Below are positions 16,605 through 25,610 of a DNA stretch of 64,000 nucleotides, in pieces. Made by a program: the position numbers and the translations under genes. The notes under the pieces are model-generated. The model did no database searches and was not told where the DNA came from. It saw only the letters and a list, made by a program, of their open reading frames with translations. Location: the NCBI RefSeq assembly GCF_002479495.1, contig NZ_DLNQ01000007.1:62001-126000 (forward strand), written 5' to 3'. This DNA comes from Brevundimonas sp. UBA7506 (GTDB taxonomy: Bacteria > Pseudomonadota > Alphaproteobacteria > Caulobacterales > Caulobacteraceae). The first letter of the stretch is position 1, and each line of letters starts with the position of its first letter.

Positions 16605-18538
16605 TCCGGCAACGCTTCGAGTTTGACTGCGACCATATCGATTAGTCGTCTCAGCACAGCAGGCATGCTGGCGACCAGGGCGGCGTCGTCGAGCGCGGAT
16701 AGAGCTGCCACGTGATGCGCCGGCTTGCTGCCGACCTTGAACCGGTCGTGATAGGCGTCGAATAGTTGCTGTTGCGCAGGAGTGTACTGGTCCGCGAAAC
16801 CGTCATGACGCTTTCCCAGCACCGCCTTAGCCGCGTCGGCGTCGGGTGGGCCCAAGTCGAAGACGGCATCTACGCCATAGGCCTCTGGGAAGGCTTCGAT
16901 CATCATCAGGTCGAGATCGAGGGGCGAAGAGAAGAAGACTCCGTGGGACTCGAGATACGCGACCCAGCCTAGAGTGTCGTCTAGCAGCCGCGCCGCACCA
17001 TTCCATGCCGGGATGGAATCGACGCCCGCTTGGGTGGGCGCGTTGTGAACCCGGGACTCGATCAGCTGCTGGGCCGCATAGCGGACCCGGCCCCAGCCGC
17101 CCTGCCAGCGCGCGAGATCGAGGTCCAGCAGGGTGACATGGGGGATGCCAAGGTCCGACAGCAGACGCCAGAAGTGGTTCACATGGCGCCCGCCGAGCGG
17201 CACGACGGACACTGACGCGTCGTCGGCGAGGATGTCCCTCGCTCCGAGCAGGCGAGGGACGACGATCTCCTCGCTATCGCCTTCACCGAGAATAACCAGC
17301 CGCGCAAAGTAGAGTTCCGGGAAGGCTTTGACCGCTTGGCGGACGTACTTCTCCGCCTCGTCTGTCTTGGCGGGCATGGTGATCCTGGACACGAGGGTCC
17401 GGCGAAGGCTGTCGAGGCGCAGATATCGGATCGATTCAGGATCGACCCGCCGGAGCAGGGCCGGGGCATGGGTCGCAACCACGGCCTGGGCGTCCCGGCC
17501 GGCCCCAAACGCCTTGAGGGCCTGGACGACCCGGCCGAGGTAATGGGGCGAGAGGCTGTTTTCCGGCTCTTCCACCGCGAGCAGGGTGAAGATCGGCGGC
17601 CGCAGTTTGTCGATGTCGAACGCGTCGCCTCCCGCGAGCGCCCTGTCACCGATCGCACGCGTGGCCAGGACCAGGCTGATGTAGAGCAGCGATTGCTGGC
17701 CGTCGCTGAGGCGGGAGAAATCGACCAGAGGGGCTTCGGGCGCGGGGGTGAAGGAGAGGCTGAGGTGGCGAAGCAGCGCCTCGATCTCGCTGCGCGCGAA
17801 GGACACCGCCGGGCTCGCATAGAACCGACCCTTGTGTAGACCCTCCCAGGCCCGGGTGATCTCGGTCCCGATCTCGGCGATGGCGGCGTTGCCGGTCAGG
17901 GTCTCGTTGATCTGCCCGGTCAGGGCCGAGACGGTGTCGCGCTCGGTCGTCCAGTTCGCGGCTCGCAGGATCCGCCCGAGCATGGCGTTGGTCGCATAGG
18001 AGATGTGGTCCGCCGGGTTACGGCGCGCCGGTAGATAGTGGACCTGGATCGCGTTGCGCTCGAGTTTGGAGACCCGGCTTTCCGTCTCGACCGCGCCGAA
18101 CGCGTCGAGCTTGATGACGTGGGTGAACGTCTCTTCGATGTCGCCGTCCTGATCGAGAATGGCCTGAAGCCGGAAACGAATGGCGACAGTGTCGTCAGTG
18201 GTCTCCATCTGCATGTGCGCGAAGCTGGCGGGAACGGACGCGAGGAGATCAATGACGCCGTCGACCTTGAGCTCCGGGAACTCGAAGTCCGCCTCGATCC
18301 ACAGCCTGCGCTCGGCCGGCGCATCCTCCGGCGCTTCGCTGGCGGCGATATGGAAGTCAGACGCCCGGATCTTGCGTTGCGCCGGATCGATGCTGAACAT
18401 TCTGGCGAGGGCTTGCAGCACGGCGGTCTTGCCAGATCCGTTCGGACCGATAACGAAGGTCGTGTCGTCGAGTGTGATCTGGGTGGGGCCGGGTCCGAAG
18501 CATCGGAAATTGCTCAACCTCAAGCGTACCAGCTTCAT
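16601..18538 (-). CDS. gajA: Gabija OLD-family ATPase-TOPRIM endonuclease GajA
   Basis: A 645-residue protein with an ABC-type ATPase and a C-terminal TOPRIM nuclease. It has Walker A GPNGSGKT (31-38), an ABC signature-like SDGQQSLLYISL (278-289), Walker B with EEPEN (323-327) and the H-loop ATHAPALLRR (355-364). TOPRIM residues are GEGDSE (418-423) and DLD (472-474). This is the GajA/OLD layout; in Gabija it nicks phage DNA when nucleotide levels fall. The start is ATG 18538, preceded by GAGGGGAA; a longer reading to 18616 has no such site. gajB follows with a 4-bp overlap. It lies 148 bp downstream of hamB on the same strand, so the Hachiman and Gabija genes may share a transcript. Confidence 0.9.
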   Translation of the reverse strand: MKLVRLRLSNFRCFGPGPTQITLDDTTFVIGPNGSGKTAVLQALARMFSIDPAQRKIRASDFHIAASEAPEDAPAERRLWIEADFEFPELKVDGVIDLLASVPASFAHMQMETTDDTVAIRFRLQAILDQDGDIEETFTHVIKLDAFGAVETESRVSKLERNAIQVHYLPARRNPADHISYATNAMLGRILRAANWTTERDTVSALTGQINETLTGNAAIAEIGTEITRAWEGLHKGRFYASPAVSFARSEIEALLRHLSLSFTPAPEAPLVDFSRLSDGQQSLLYISLVLATRAIGDRALAGGDAFDIDKLRPPIFTLLAVEEPENSLSPHYLGRVVQALKAFGAGRDAQAVVATHAPALLRRVDPESIRYLRLDSLRRTLVSRITMPAKTDEAEKYVRQAVKAFPELYFARLVILGEGDSEEIVVPRLLGARDILADDASVSVVPLGGRHVNHFWRLLSDLGIPHVTLLDLDLARWQGGWGRVRYAAQQLIESRVHNAPTQAGVDSIPAWNGAARLLDDTLGWVAYLESHGVFFSSPLDLDLMMIEAFPEAYGVDAVFDLGPPDADAAKAVLGKRHDGFADQYTPAQQQLFDAYHDRFKVGSKPAHHVAALSALDDAALVASMPAVLRRLIDMVAVKLEALPE

Positions 18539-18686
18539 CGTATATTCCCCTCGGCGAACCAGACCATGGCGCACGCCTTGGTTGAGGGATGCTAGCCGAT
18601 CACCTCGCTCTCGCAAGGGTGTCCGGACCAGAGCGAGGCCTCTTTCACTACCGATCCTGCTTGGACGATGCTGACGCGGTCGTCAT

Positions 18687-21221
18687 TCACCGAATGGTGT
18701 CGATGACGTCGCGGACTTCTTTCATCAAGAGAGGAGAAAGGCCGTAGTCGGCCAAGGGCGCGGTGCGAAGCCAACGCCGCGCTGCTTCCACATCGACCAA
18801 GGGCTGTTTGGGGAAATCCGCGAGCCGCATCGCGATCGCTCGCGGAATGCCTGCGCTCATCAGACTGATCGTCGTCCTGTCCGAGGCTCCAACCTCGAGA
18901 AACAGGGGGATGGGCGGCATCGCTTCGACGAGGTCGGTGCGGCCCAGGTCGATCAGCACCGCCGAGAGCACGGACCCGTAGCAGCTGAACAGACGCCAGC
19001 AGTCGTAGCGCACCCGCTTTTCGACGAGCTCCAGCGTCTCGCGCACAACCTCGCGTCGGTTCTTTTCCGGATTGCGGTTCAACTGGTTCTGGATGATCCG
19101 GGGAAGCGGGTGCCCCTTCATCCACCGCAGCACGATGATGGCCAGGAACCGGTGGACCCGGCTTTCGTGCCTCATGCCCATGATCAGCTGGTGACAGATC
19201 TGCAGTATCGCGGCGTAACAGCCGTAGGCGTGGGTGTCGCGGGGATGCAAAGGCACGAGGGAGCGTGCCGCCACTTCCGACGTCGAGGCCCATTCATGCA
19301 GGAAGCGATAGAGCGCCTGCTGCTTGTGGGGGGAGATGTTGGGGCTGCGACGCAGCACCGATGTTGGCAGGGCCACATCGAGCGCCGCATCGGCGACCAG
19401 ACTCGACACTAGGGCGAAGCCGTCGCCGCCAGCCGGCGACGACAGACGTCCGATTACCTGAGGCATGCGGTCGTGGGCGTGATCGTCGAGAAGCCGGACG
19501 AAGGCGGCCTCGAGCAGTTCATTGTTACGGGCCGGGCCCATGCCGTTACGGAATATGGAGGTGAGCTCGTCGGCGCTGGTCGTAAGCGCGGTCTGGAGGG
19601 CGGGCACAATGAGCGCATCTCTGGGTTGGCTCAGTGGTTTCCTTCTCCAGCTGTCGTAGTCGATCAGGAATATGTTGCCCTGGAACTCTTTCAGGAGGCG
19701 TCCCGCCCGGCCCGCTAGGTTCCAGAAGTCGACGGACTCCAGAGGCTTGTCGTCACCCTTCTCGGGGCGGCACATAAAGATGTTCTTGGCCGGAAGATTG
19801 ACACCCTGGAGGAGGGTACTGGTGCATACCAGATAGTCGATGTCGCCTGCGACGACGGCCTGCTCGACCGCCTGGCGTACTAAGGCTGGCATGTTGGAAT
19901 AGTGGAAGGCCACGCCCCGCTGAACGCACTCCACGAGCGCGTAGGACTCGTGAACCGTCTCGGCGGCGAGTTGCGCGAGCGCCGATTGGCGTTTCGTCGG
20001 AACCCGTTCCTTGAACAACTTGGCGAGCTCGATGGCGATGTGTTCAGCGTCTCCAGCCCCATTGGCATAGACGAGGTTGGTGGAGCCCATACCCAGCCGT
20101 GCGGAGATTTCGATCAGTCGGCGTCGGCGCGATGGGCTACGCCTCTCGAGCTTCACCTTGGTGATTTCCGTCGTCGTCCGGTCGTTCTCGACATAGTGAA
20201 CGGAGACCTCGTCAAAGCGGGTGCCTTCGGGCCGGACGATGAGGAAGTTCTGCGCGACCGTCGGCTCGCGGGAGGGCAGCTGTTCGACGTCCGACAGACC
20301 AAACATGTCGCCGAAAACGTCGAGATTGCGGATTTGGGGGCTGGCGAAGAGGAGCTGGGTATCGGGATTTCGACGCAGCAAGTCCTCAATTACCCATTGT
20401 AGCAATATTCCCCGGGCGCCTTCGCCAACAGAATGGGCTTCATCGACGATAACGACGTTCGCCGCGAACTCGGTGTGGGCCGACACCGTCATCTGCAAGC
20501 GTTCCTGCGTCATCACGAAGACGGCCCGCACCGGTAAGGGCGTGGTGCGCTCCAGGGGGACGGTCGCGATCTCGACGATGGAGGCAGGCGGTTGGCCGGC
20601 CACGATACGCCGCAAGTCGGCGGATACCTGACTGATCAGGGCCCGGGTCGGTACGAGATAGACCACGGTGCGCGGGCGCGCGTCGTCGAACAGGCCGCCG
20701 ATGAAGTTCTGCAGGATGAAGGATTTCCCGGCCGAGGTCGGCGCGGCCACGGCGACCCGCTCCTTACGCTGCAGGCGCTTCCAGAGATTCCACTGGTAGT
20801 CCGTCAGCACGACGGAGCGTTCGCCCAATCTTATCGTGCGGGCGTCCGAGACGACAAGTTCCTCGCCGAAGAGAGGGGCGGGCAGATGGGCCCGCGCCTT
20901 TTCGATGGCGCTGCGCGTTCCCATGGCTGGAAAGTTCCCCAGCCGAGCCAGAACGACGCGTATGGCCTGATCCAGGGGCAATTCGTCCGCCCCGAACAGC
21001 TCGAACGCCGAGGTCGCGGATCGGAAGGCTTGTTGGCGGTGGGTGGGGTCATCTGAACAGGCTAGGATCGCCGAAGCCCGGATGACCCGGCCTGCCTCTT
21101 CGAGCGTCGGAGGGTTCGGGGGATCCACCCCGAGTTCTTTGGCGATCCAGCCCTGCTGTAGCCGAGCAGCGGCGGAGTGAAAGGCCGGGTTGTTCCAGAC
21201 TTTGTCCGCCAGCGCCTGCAC
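18687..21221 (-). CDS. hamB: Hachiman DEAH-box helicase HamB
   Basis: An 844-residue Ski2-like superfamily 2 helicase: Walker A PTSAGKS (161-167), PTRALISQV, Walker B DEAH (260-263), and NLAGRAGRLL as motif VI. The C-terminal third is helical, unlike RecQ or Rad3 proteins. In Hachiman, HamB senses aberrant DNA and releases the HamA nuclease. The protein follows a DUF1837 gene whose stop codon TAG shares one base with its GTG start (21221), as expected for hamA-hamB. The N-terminal ~130 residues contain no recognised domain. Confidence comes mostly from the pairing with HamA. Confidence 0.88.
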   Translation of the reverse strand: MQALADKVWNNPAFHSAAARLQQGWIAKELGVDPPNPPTLEEAGRVIRASAILACSDDPTHRQQAFRSATSAFELFGADELPLDQAIRVVLARLGNFPAMGTRSAIEKARAHLPAPLFGEELVVSDARTIRLGERSVVLTDYQWNLWKRLQRKERVAVAAPTSAGKSFILQNFIGGLFDDARPRTVVYLVPTRALISQVSADLRRIVAGQPPASIVEIATVPLERTTPLPVRAVFVMTQERLQMTVSAHTEFAANVVIVDEAHSVGEGARGILLQWVIEDLLRRNPDTQLLFASPQIRNLDVFGDMFGLSDVEQLPSREPTVAQNFLIVRPEGTRFDEVSVHYVENDRTTTEITKVKLERRSPSRRRRLIEISARLGMGSTNLVYANGAGDAEHIAIELAKLFKERVPTKRQSALAQLAAETVHESYALVECVQRGVAFHYSNMPALVRQAVEQAVVAGDIDYLVCTSTLLQGVNLPAKNIFMCRPEKGDDKPLESVDFWNLAGRAGRLLKEFQGNIFLIDYDSWRRKPLSQPRDALIVPALQTALTTSADELTSIFRNGMGPARNNELLEAAFVRLLDDHAHDRMPQVIGRLSSPAGGDGFALVSSLVADAALDVALPTSVLRRSPNISPHKQQALYRFLHEWASTSEVAARSLVPLHPRDTHAYGCYAAILQICHQLIMGMRHESRVHRFLAIIVLRWMKGHPLPRIIQNQLNRNPEKNRREVVRETLELVEKRVRYDCWRLFSCYGSVLSAVLIDLGRTDLVEAMPPIPLFLEVGASDRTTISLMSAGIPRAIAMRLADFPKQPLVDVEAARRWLRTAPLADYGLSPLLMKEVRDVIDTIR

Positions 21222-22090
21222 TAGGGCCGCCCCCAGCCGATGTGGTCTTGGAAGCGGATGCGAAGATCCTCGACCGAAGGCACCGGCAGCAAGAACATCT
21301 CGACCCGCTGCTGGCTCAGCCCCGCGCGGGTCAAGGCCGCCGCGATCTTCGGTCCGACCTCGGCAAGGTGTTCGACCACGAGTGCCTCGAACCGCGCGCG
21401 CGGATCATCATGGCGCCCCAGATCGCCGTAGCCCGCGAAGTCGAAACCAATCAGGCAGGTCACAAGGTCGACGCGGTCGTTATACGCCTCCTCCAGGGGA
21501 TCCAGATATTTCAGCAGAGCGGCTTCTGCGTCCGCGGTCAATCCGGCGAAGCTGAGGTTCCGGCGCACGAGCTCCAACTCGTGCTTGGCCTTGTCGTGAT
21601 CGAGGCCTTCCGCGATTGACTTGGCTGCGGAGGCGATTGCACCGTCTATCCGGGAGTAGAGCTTGGCCTCACCGGAATAGAACAGCAGCTTGCCGGTTTC
21701 AGGGACGAACTTCACATGGATTCCGTCTGATCCGTGAACCGGCATCTGCGGATTGCTCTTCAGCGACATCTTGGCGATGATCTGGGGGGCACCAATGATC
21801 CACTCGGTCAGTAGGAACAGGAGGAGCTCGCCCGCCTCGCCGCTACTCGACGCCGACCGCACCCGCTTGAATAGGGACACCGCCTCCTGATTGAGCCGCG
21901 TGGCCGCCGTGTGGAAAGCGAAGCTGTCGAGCTGTTCCTTCTGAGCATAGACCGCCTCCACCTGTTTCCGAGGCAGGCTGAAGTGCGCCATGAAAAGGAC
22001 GATGATGTCGATCAGGTCGCCGACGCTCGCCTGGGCGTTGCGAAGCGCCGGGTAATGCAGACGCAGGGTCAGGCGGTTGTGGTCGGTCAC
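21221..22090 (-). CDS. hamA: Hachiman effector nuclease HamA (DUF1837), 5' end uncertain
   Basis: A 289-residue DUF1837 protein, the nuclease of the Hachiman defence system. The diagnostic segment is seen: GAPQIIAKMSLKSNP (100-114), VHGSDGIHVKF (118-128), then YSGEAKLYS (138-146), with Asp122, Glu141 and Lys143 as the probable PD-(D/E)xK catalytic set. HamA is a DNA nuclease held inactive by HamB until damaged or phage DNA appears. The first usable start is GTG 22090, without an obvious ribosome site. The same frame stays open and protein-like back to a TGA at 22247-22249 (for example ERFEAEIAALGRDWTLL) but contains no ATG, GTG or TTG, so the real N-terminus may be longer or the gene may have lost its start. 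Confidence 0.8.
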   Translation of the reverse strand: MTDHNRLTLRLHYPALRNAQASVGDLIDIIVLFMAHFSLPRKQVEAVYAQKEQLDSFAFHTAATRLNQEAVSLFKRVRSASSSGEAGELLLFLLTEWIIGAPQIIAKMSLKSNPQMPVHGSDGIHVKFVPETGKLLFYSGEAKLYSRIDGAIASAAKSIAEGLDHDKAKHELELVRRNLSFAGLTADAEAALLKYLDPLEEAYNDRVDLVTCLIGFDFAGYGDLGRHDDPRARFEALVVEHLAEVGPKIAAALTRAGLSQQRVEMFLLPVPSVEDLRIRFQDHIGWGRP

Positions 22091-22720
22091 GACGTCATGG
22101 TCGACCTGTCGCAGGCGCGGCGCGAGCAGGGTCCAATCTCGGCCGAGCGCGGCGATCTCCGCCTCAAAGCGTTCCGGGCCTAGAACTGTTTCGTTGTCCT
22201 CAGCATGTTCGACAGCGCTGATGTGACATTCCTCGTATAACGACGCTCAATGTCTGTATCCCACTGAACCGGTTCGGCAACAATACCCAAGCTTGCTCCC
22301 TACGGCCTGTGGACGCGGACCGGCGTCGGACCCGCCGATGCGGGCCGCCCGGCACAGGCCGACTTGGGCGTGTCAGGCCAGTCCCAATCCCTTGAGCCAA
22401 GCGCTAATCTGACCGTGGGCGTTGCTCTCGGGCATGAGCGCGAAAGCTGGATGTCGCGGTCCCGCCGGGGGATCGGCGGATGTCTCACTTGAGGCAGAAA
22501 GACAGTGAACGCTCCTAGCATCTACTTATATGCGGTCGGTTCCCAGCCGAGCTTTGTAACGAGACGCGCCGTTAGCAGTTTGCGGGCTGGCGCTGGCCGA
22601 GGCCACAGGCCGAACGGCGACCGGGATCCCATCGGGCACTGAGGTCTTCGGGGGATAGCATCAACTCGTCTTGGTAGAGGCAGAGGAAGTCTTCCAGCTC
22701 ATGATTATCTAGGACACGCA
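22091..22720. other. 630-bp region upstream of hamA, probably decayed
   Basis: The first ~155 bp (22091-22246) continue the hamA frame without a start codon. On the minus strand, a 59-codon frame runs from GTG 22751 to a TAA at 22572 and encodes a protein-like segment (HELEDFLCLYQDELMLSPED) that I cannot assign. It overlaps a plus-strand gene remnant, so one or both are relics. The promoter of the hamAB-gajAB run should lie here, but none is obvious. Confidence 0.4.
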
Positions 22721-23032
22721 GTGCGTGGGGAAACCGCAGAGCAACGCGCACGCATGGTGCTCTCCACCAAGACTGTGCGGTGGTCCCAAGAGCGCGAGTG
22801 GCGGCTCATTCGCTCAGTTCGTGGGCCGGCGGCGTACAAAAGTGTGAACTGTGTTGACGGCGTTTATCTGGGCTCGCGCGTTTCTTCCGACCACCAGAAG
22901 GCGGTGCGTGAGGCTATGGAACAGCTCAAAATCCCTCTCTGGCAGATGGAGATCGACAAGTATGCCGTGGCATTTAAGCGCGTGCCTCGCCGAATGACAC
23001 TTAGGAAGAGTTCTGGTGGCCGCGTCGGATAA
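22721..23032 (+). pseudogene. C-terminal remnant of a DUF2971-like protein
   Basis: The 103-codon frame has the signature of the C-terminal part of DUF2971 proteins: STKTVRWSQEREWRLIRSV (about 15-33), followed by VDGVYLGSRVSSDH. Complete members are about 250-300 residues; the N-terminal half is missing and the sequence upstream has stops in all plus frames. It therefore looks like a broken gene at the edge of the defence island. DUF2971 proteins are frequent in defence-rich regions, but their function is not settled. If translated at all, it would start at GTG 22721. Confidence 0.5.
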
Positions 23033-23527
23033 CCACAGCTGGCGGATGACGCCGACCAGCTTGCCGAACGTCTGGTTTCGGGCTGTTGGTCAATGTCTGC
23101 TTCTGGCGCGTTGCAGCCGTTAGCGACGACTTTTCGGCTGGTTTCTGGTAGCCTCTGTCGCGTGCTGGAAATCGCTGCGATTTCCGTCGCCGTGGTGATC
23201 ATATGGTGACCATGGGCATCGGTCGGATTGTCTGGTGTCGATTTTTATAAATGCTCTCAGGAGTTTATCGGCGCGGATAGGGCGGTTTCAGCTTCCTCTA
23301 CTGGGACATCGAGCTGGAGCCCTAGGGCGGCGTCCGTCGTCACACGAGCGGCTGGATGTCGGGCGCTCCGTGAAGATGCTCTGCTTGCGTCGTTCCGCGG
23401 GAGTCCTTGGCGGCGCCTAGCGGCGGCATGCCGACAAGTCTTGCGGGCAAGGCGACGAACTGGAAAGGAATGGGTTGCGCGGTCGCGAAAAGCTGTACCT
23501 TGGCGTTCGTATTGGGGTGGTGACACG
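23033..23527. other. 495-bp intergenic region before the IclR gene
   Basis: No gene is supported. It contains a copy of the degenerate intergenic repeat on the minus strand (23091-23110) and a 19-nt palindrome at 23167-23185, and should include the promoter of the IclR gene. A frame open from 23228 leads into IclR but has no ribosome site or protein-like composition. Confidence 0.5.
23167..23185. promoter_or_regulatory. 19-nt palindrome, possible operator
   Basis: GGAAATCGC-T-GCGATTTCC is a perfect 9-bp inverted repeat around a single base. It lies about 340 bp upstream of the IclR gene, with no T-run, so an operator is more likely than a terminator. The binding protein is unknown. Confidence 0.35.
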
Positions 23528-24295
23528 ATGAGCGAGACAGGCGAGCGGCGGCAGGGCATTCAGTCCGTGGGCATCGGCCTGCGTGTGCTGGAGGTGCTGG
23601 CCTCGCAGAACGGAGCGGCGGCCTTGGGCGCGATCGCCCAGGCGTCGGACCTGTCGGCGTCGCAGGCGCACCGCTATCTGGCCAGTCTGATCGCCGCCGG
23701 CATGGCGCGTCAGGATGCGGCGACGGGGCGCTATGAGCTGGGCTCGGGCGCGCTGCGTCTGGGGCTGGCGGCCCTGTCGCGGATGGACAGCTTCCGCGAG
23801 GCGGCGATCGCCCTGACCGACTATGTCGCCGAGACCGGGCGCACGGTGCAGATGGGCGCCCTGGGGCCCACCGGGCCGATCGTGGTGCGCTGGATCATGG
23901 GCACGCCCGCCATCTCGACCTCGCTGATGGTCGGCTCGCCCCTGCCGCTGCTCAGTTCGGCGACTGGGCATGTCTTCCTGGCTTTCCGGCCCGAGGCGGC
24001 GACGCGGCAGATGGTCGAGCGCGAGACCCAGCCGCAGTTCCAGCCGGTCGACGTCGAGGGCCTGCGCGCGCGGGTGCGGCGTGACGGCTATTCGGCCATC
24101 CGGGGGGATCTGATCCCCGGCCTGCGGGCCACCGCCGTGCCGATCTTCGACCTGCAGGGCGAGGCGGTCTTCACCGCCACGGTCCTGGCCACCGACGTGT
24201 TCAAGCCGGAATACGACGATCAGGCGCGCGAACGCCTGATCGAGGTCTGCGACCAGATCACCCTGGCCACGGGCGGGGTGCGCCCGTCGCTCTGA
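23528..24295 (+). CDS. IclR-family transcriptional regulator of the aromatic cluster
   Basis: A 255-residue IclR regulator. The N-terminal winged helix spans about residues 10-75 (GLRVLEVLASQNGAAALGAI, then LSASQAHRYLASLIAAGM), and the C-terminal IclR effector domain covers about 85-250 (TGPIVVRWIMGTPA, SATGHVFLAF, IRGDLIPGLRATAVPIFD). The ATG at 23528 fits the family length; an upstream reading to 23228 adds 100 residues with no ribosome site. IclR proteins such as PobR and PcaR bind aromatic acids and control their catabolic operons. It converges with the ferredoxin reductase gene (4-bp gap) and probably acts on the palindrome at 25505-25523 in the divergent promoter. Confidence 0.88.
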   Translation: MSETGERRQGIQSVGIGLRVLEVLASQNGAAALGAIAQASDLSASQAHRYLASLIAAGMARQDAATGRYELGSGALRLGLAALSRMDSFREAAIALTDYVAETGRTVQMGALGPTGPIVVRWIMGTPAISTSLMVGSPLPLLSSATGHVFLAFRPEAATRQMVERETQPQFQPVDVEGLRARVRRDGYSAIRGDLIPGLRATAVPIFDLQGEAVFTATVLATDVFKPEYDDQARERLIEVCDQITLATGGVRPSL

Positions 24296-24299
24296 CGGC

Positions 24300-25487
24300 T
24301 CAGGCGGCGGCCTTGCGCAGGTCGGCTGCCGGGTCGCTCGCCGTCTCCGCGATCAGCGCCTTGCCCATCAGGCGGCGCGCCGTGGCGAAGTCGCGCGGCT
24401 GATCCAGGCAGACCGCGCCGACCAGCACGCCGTCGCGTAGATAAAGACGCACCGCCTCGCCGCGTGACACGACCGCATCGCCCGCCGCCGGATCACCGAG
24501 GATCTGCAGGTTGTGCCCGCACTGGGCGGTCCAGAACCAGGGCGTCGGCTCGACCTCTGCCGGCAGCCCCAGAATGGCCAGGGCGGCGGCGCGGGCCGAG
24601 GTCTGGGCGTGGGCCCAGGTCTCCATGCGGGCGGCGGCGCCGTCGCGCCTCCGGGCGGCCAGATCGCCCACGGCGAAGATGCGGTCGTCGGCGGGCGAGC
24701 GGTAGTCGTCGCCGACCAGAACCCCGCCCGCGACCGGCAGGCCCGCGGCCTCGGCCATCTCGGTCGAGGGGATGATGCCGATGCCGACGACGGTCAGGTC
24801 GGCCTCGATGGTCGAGCCGTCGTCCAGCCGCGCCAGAACCGAGCCGTCGGCGGCGTCTTCCAATGATTGCAGCGACCGGCCCAGCTTCACCTCGACGCCG
24901 ATGCGGGCGTGGGCGGCGGCCAGCCATTCGGCGGCCTCGGCCGGGACGTTGCGGCCCAGCAGACGCTGGCCCGCCTCGATCACCGTGGCGGTCAGGCCCA
25001 GCCCGCGCAGGGTCGAAGCCGCCTCCAGACCGATCACGCCGCCGCCGATCACCAGGGCGCGGGCGCCGGGTTTGGCCGCCGCCGCGATGGCGCGGGCGTC
25101 GTCGGCGGTGCGCAGGTAGCGGACGGCGGCATGGTCGGGCAGGGGCAGGCGGCGCACGCGACCGCCCATGGCCAGGACCAGTTTGTCGTAGGGTTCGACC
25201 GAACCGTCGGCCAGTCGAATCTCGCCCCTGTCACGGTCGATGGCGACGGCCTCGGCGCCCAGTTTCAGGGCCACGTCCAGCTCGACCCAGCGTTCAACGG
25301 GCGCCAGCCAGACCGGATCGGCCTCGGCGCCCGACAGGTATTCCTTGGACAGGCTTGGACGTTCGTAGGGGGGGTGGGCCTCGTCGCCCACGACCAGGAT
25401 CGATCCCGAAAAACCCAGCTCACGCAAGGCGATAGCGGTCGCGCCGCCGGCCTGTCCGGCGCCCAGGATGACGATGCGTTCAGCCAT
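24300..25487 (-). CDS. FAD-dependent ferredoxin reductase of the Rieske oxygenase system
   Basis: A 395-residue reductase that passes electrons from NAD(P)H to a Rieske ferredoxin. The FAD-binding GAGQAGG lies near residue 9, the NAD-binding GGGVIGLEAA around residue 147, and the second FAD motif (IFAVGDLAA) near residue 270. Size and order match the class of ferredoxin reductases used by three-component ring-hydroxylating oxygenases (RedA2/BphA4 type). It is divergent from the oxygenase operon, 123 bp away, and shares the promoter region holding an IclR-like palindrome. The genes of oxygenase, ferredoxin and reductase together make a complete electron chain. Confidence 0.88.
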   Translation of the reverse strand: MAERIVILGAGQAGGATAIALRELGFSGSILVVGDEAHPPYERPSLSKEYLSGAEADPVWLAPVERWVELDVALKLGAEAVAIDRDRGEIRLADGSVEPYDKLVLAMGGRVRRLPLPDHAAVRYLRTADDARAIAAAAKPGARALVIGGGVIGLEAASTLRGLGLTATVIEAGQRLLGRNVPAEAAEWLAAAHARIGVEVKLGRSLQSLEDAADGSVLARLDDGSTIEADLTVVGIGIIPSTEMAEAAGLPVAGGVLVGDDYRSPADDRIFAVGDLAARRRDGAAARMETWAHAQTSARAAALAILGLPAEVEPTPWFWTAQCGHNLQILGDPAAGDAVVSRGEAVRLYLRDGVLVGAVCLDQPRDFATARRLMGKALIAETASDPAADLRKAAA

Positions 25488-25504
25488 TTGTGATCTCCAT
25501 TCGT

Positions 25505-25523
25505 CGTTGCACTAGATGCAACG
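25505..25523. promoter_or_regulatory. IclR-type operator palindrome
   Basis: CGTTGCA-CTAGA-TGCAACG is a perfect 7-bp inverted repeat with a 5-bp spacer. It lies between the divergent reductase and oxygenase genes. Size and symmetry fit IclR-family sites, and an IclR gene is nearby. Binding is inferred. Confidence 0.6.
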
Positions 25524-25526
25524 CGT

Positions 25527-25540
25527 TTGACATAGATCAA
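25527..25540 (+). promoter_or_regulatory. FNR/FixK-like box overlapping a perfect -35 hexamer
   Basis: TTGAC-ATAG-ATCAA matches the FNR/FixK consensus TTGAT-N4-ATCAA in 9 of 10 positions. Its first six bases, TTGACA, also form an ideal -35 hexamer for the oxygenase operon, but no good -10 lies 16-18 bp on. The two readings are alternatives; activation by an FNR-like protein would be unusual for an oxygen-requiring pathway. Confidence 0.4.
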
Positions 25541-25610
25541 AAACCACGACACCAATGCGGTCAACGGCGACATGAGATCGCCGCTTCGAATTCTTGTCCG
25601 GGAGCTTTCA

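Noticed and set aside
23228..23527. Extending the IclR protein 100 residues upstream
   Set aside because: The extension lacks a ribosome site and family similarity, and would make the protein far longer than normal for IclR.
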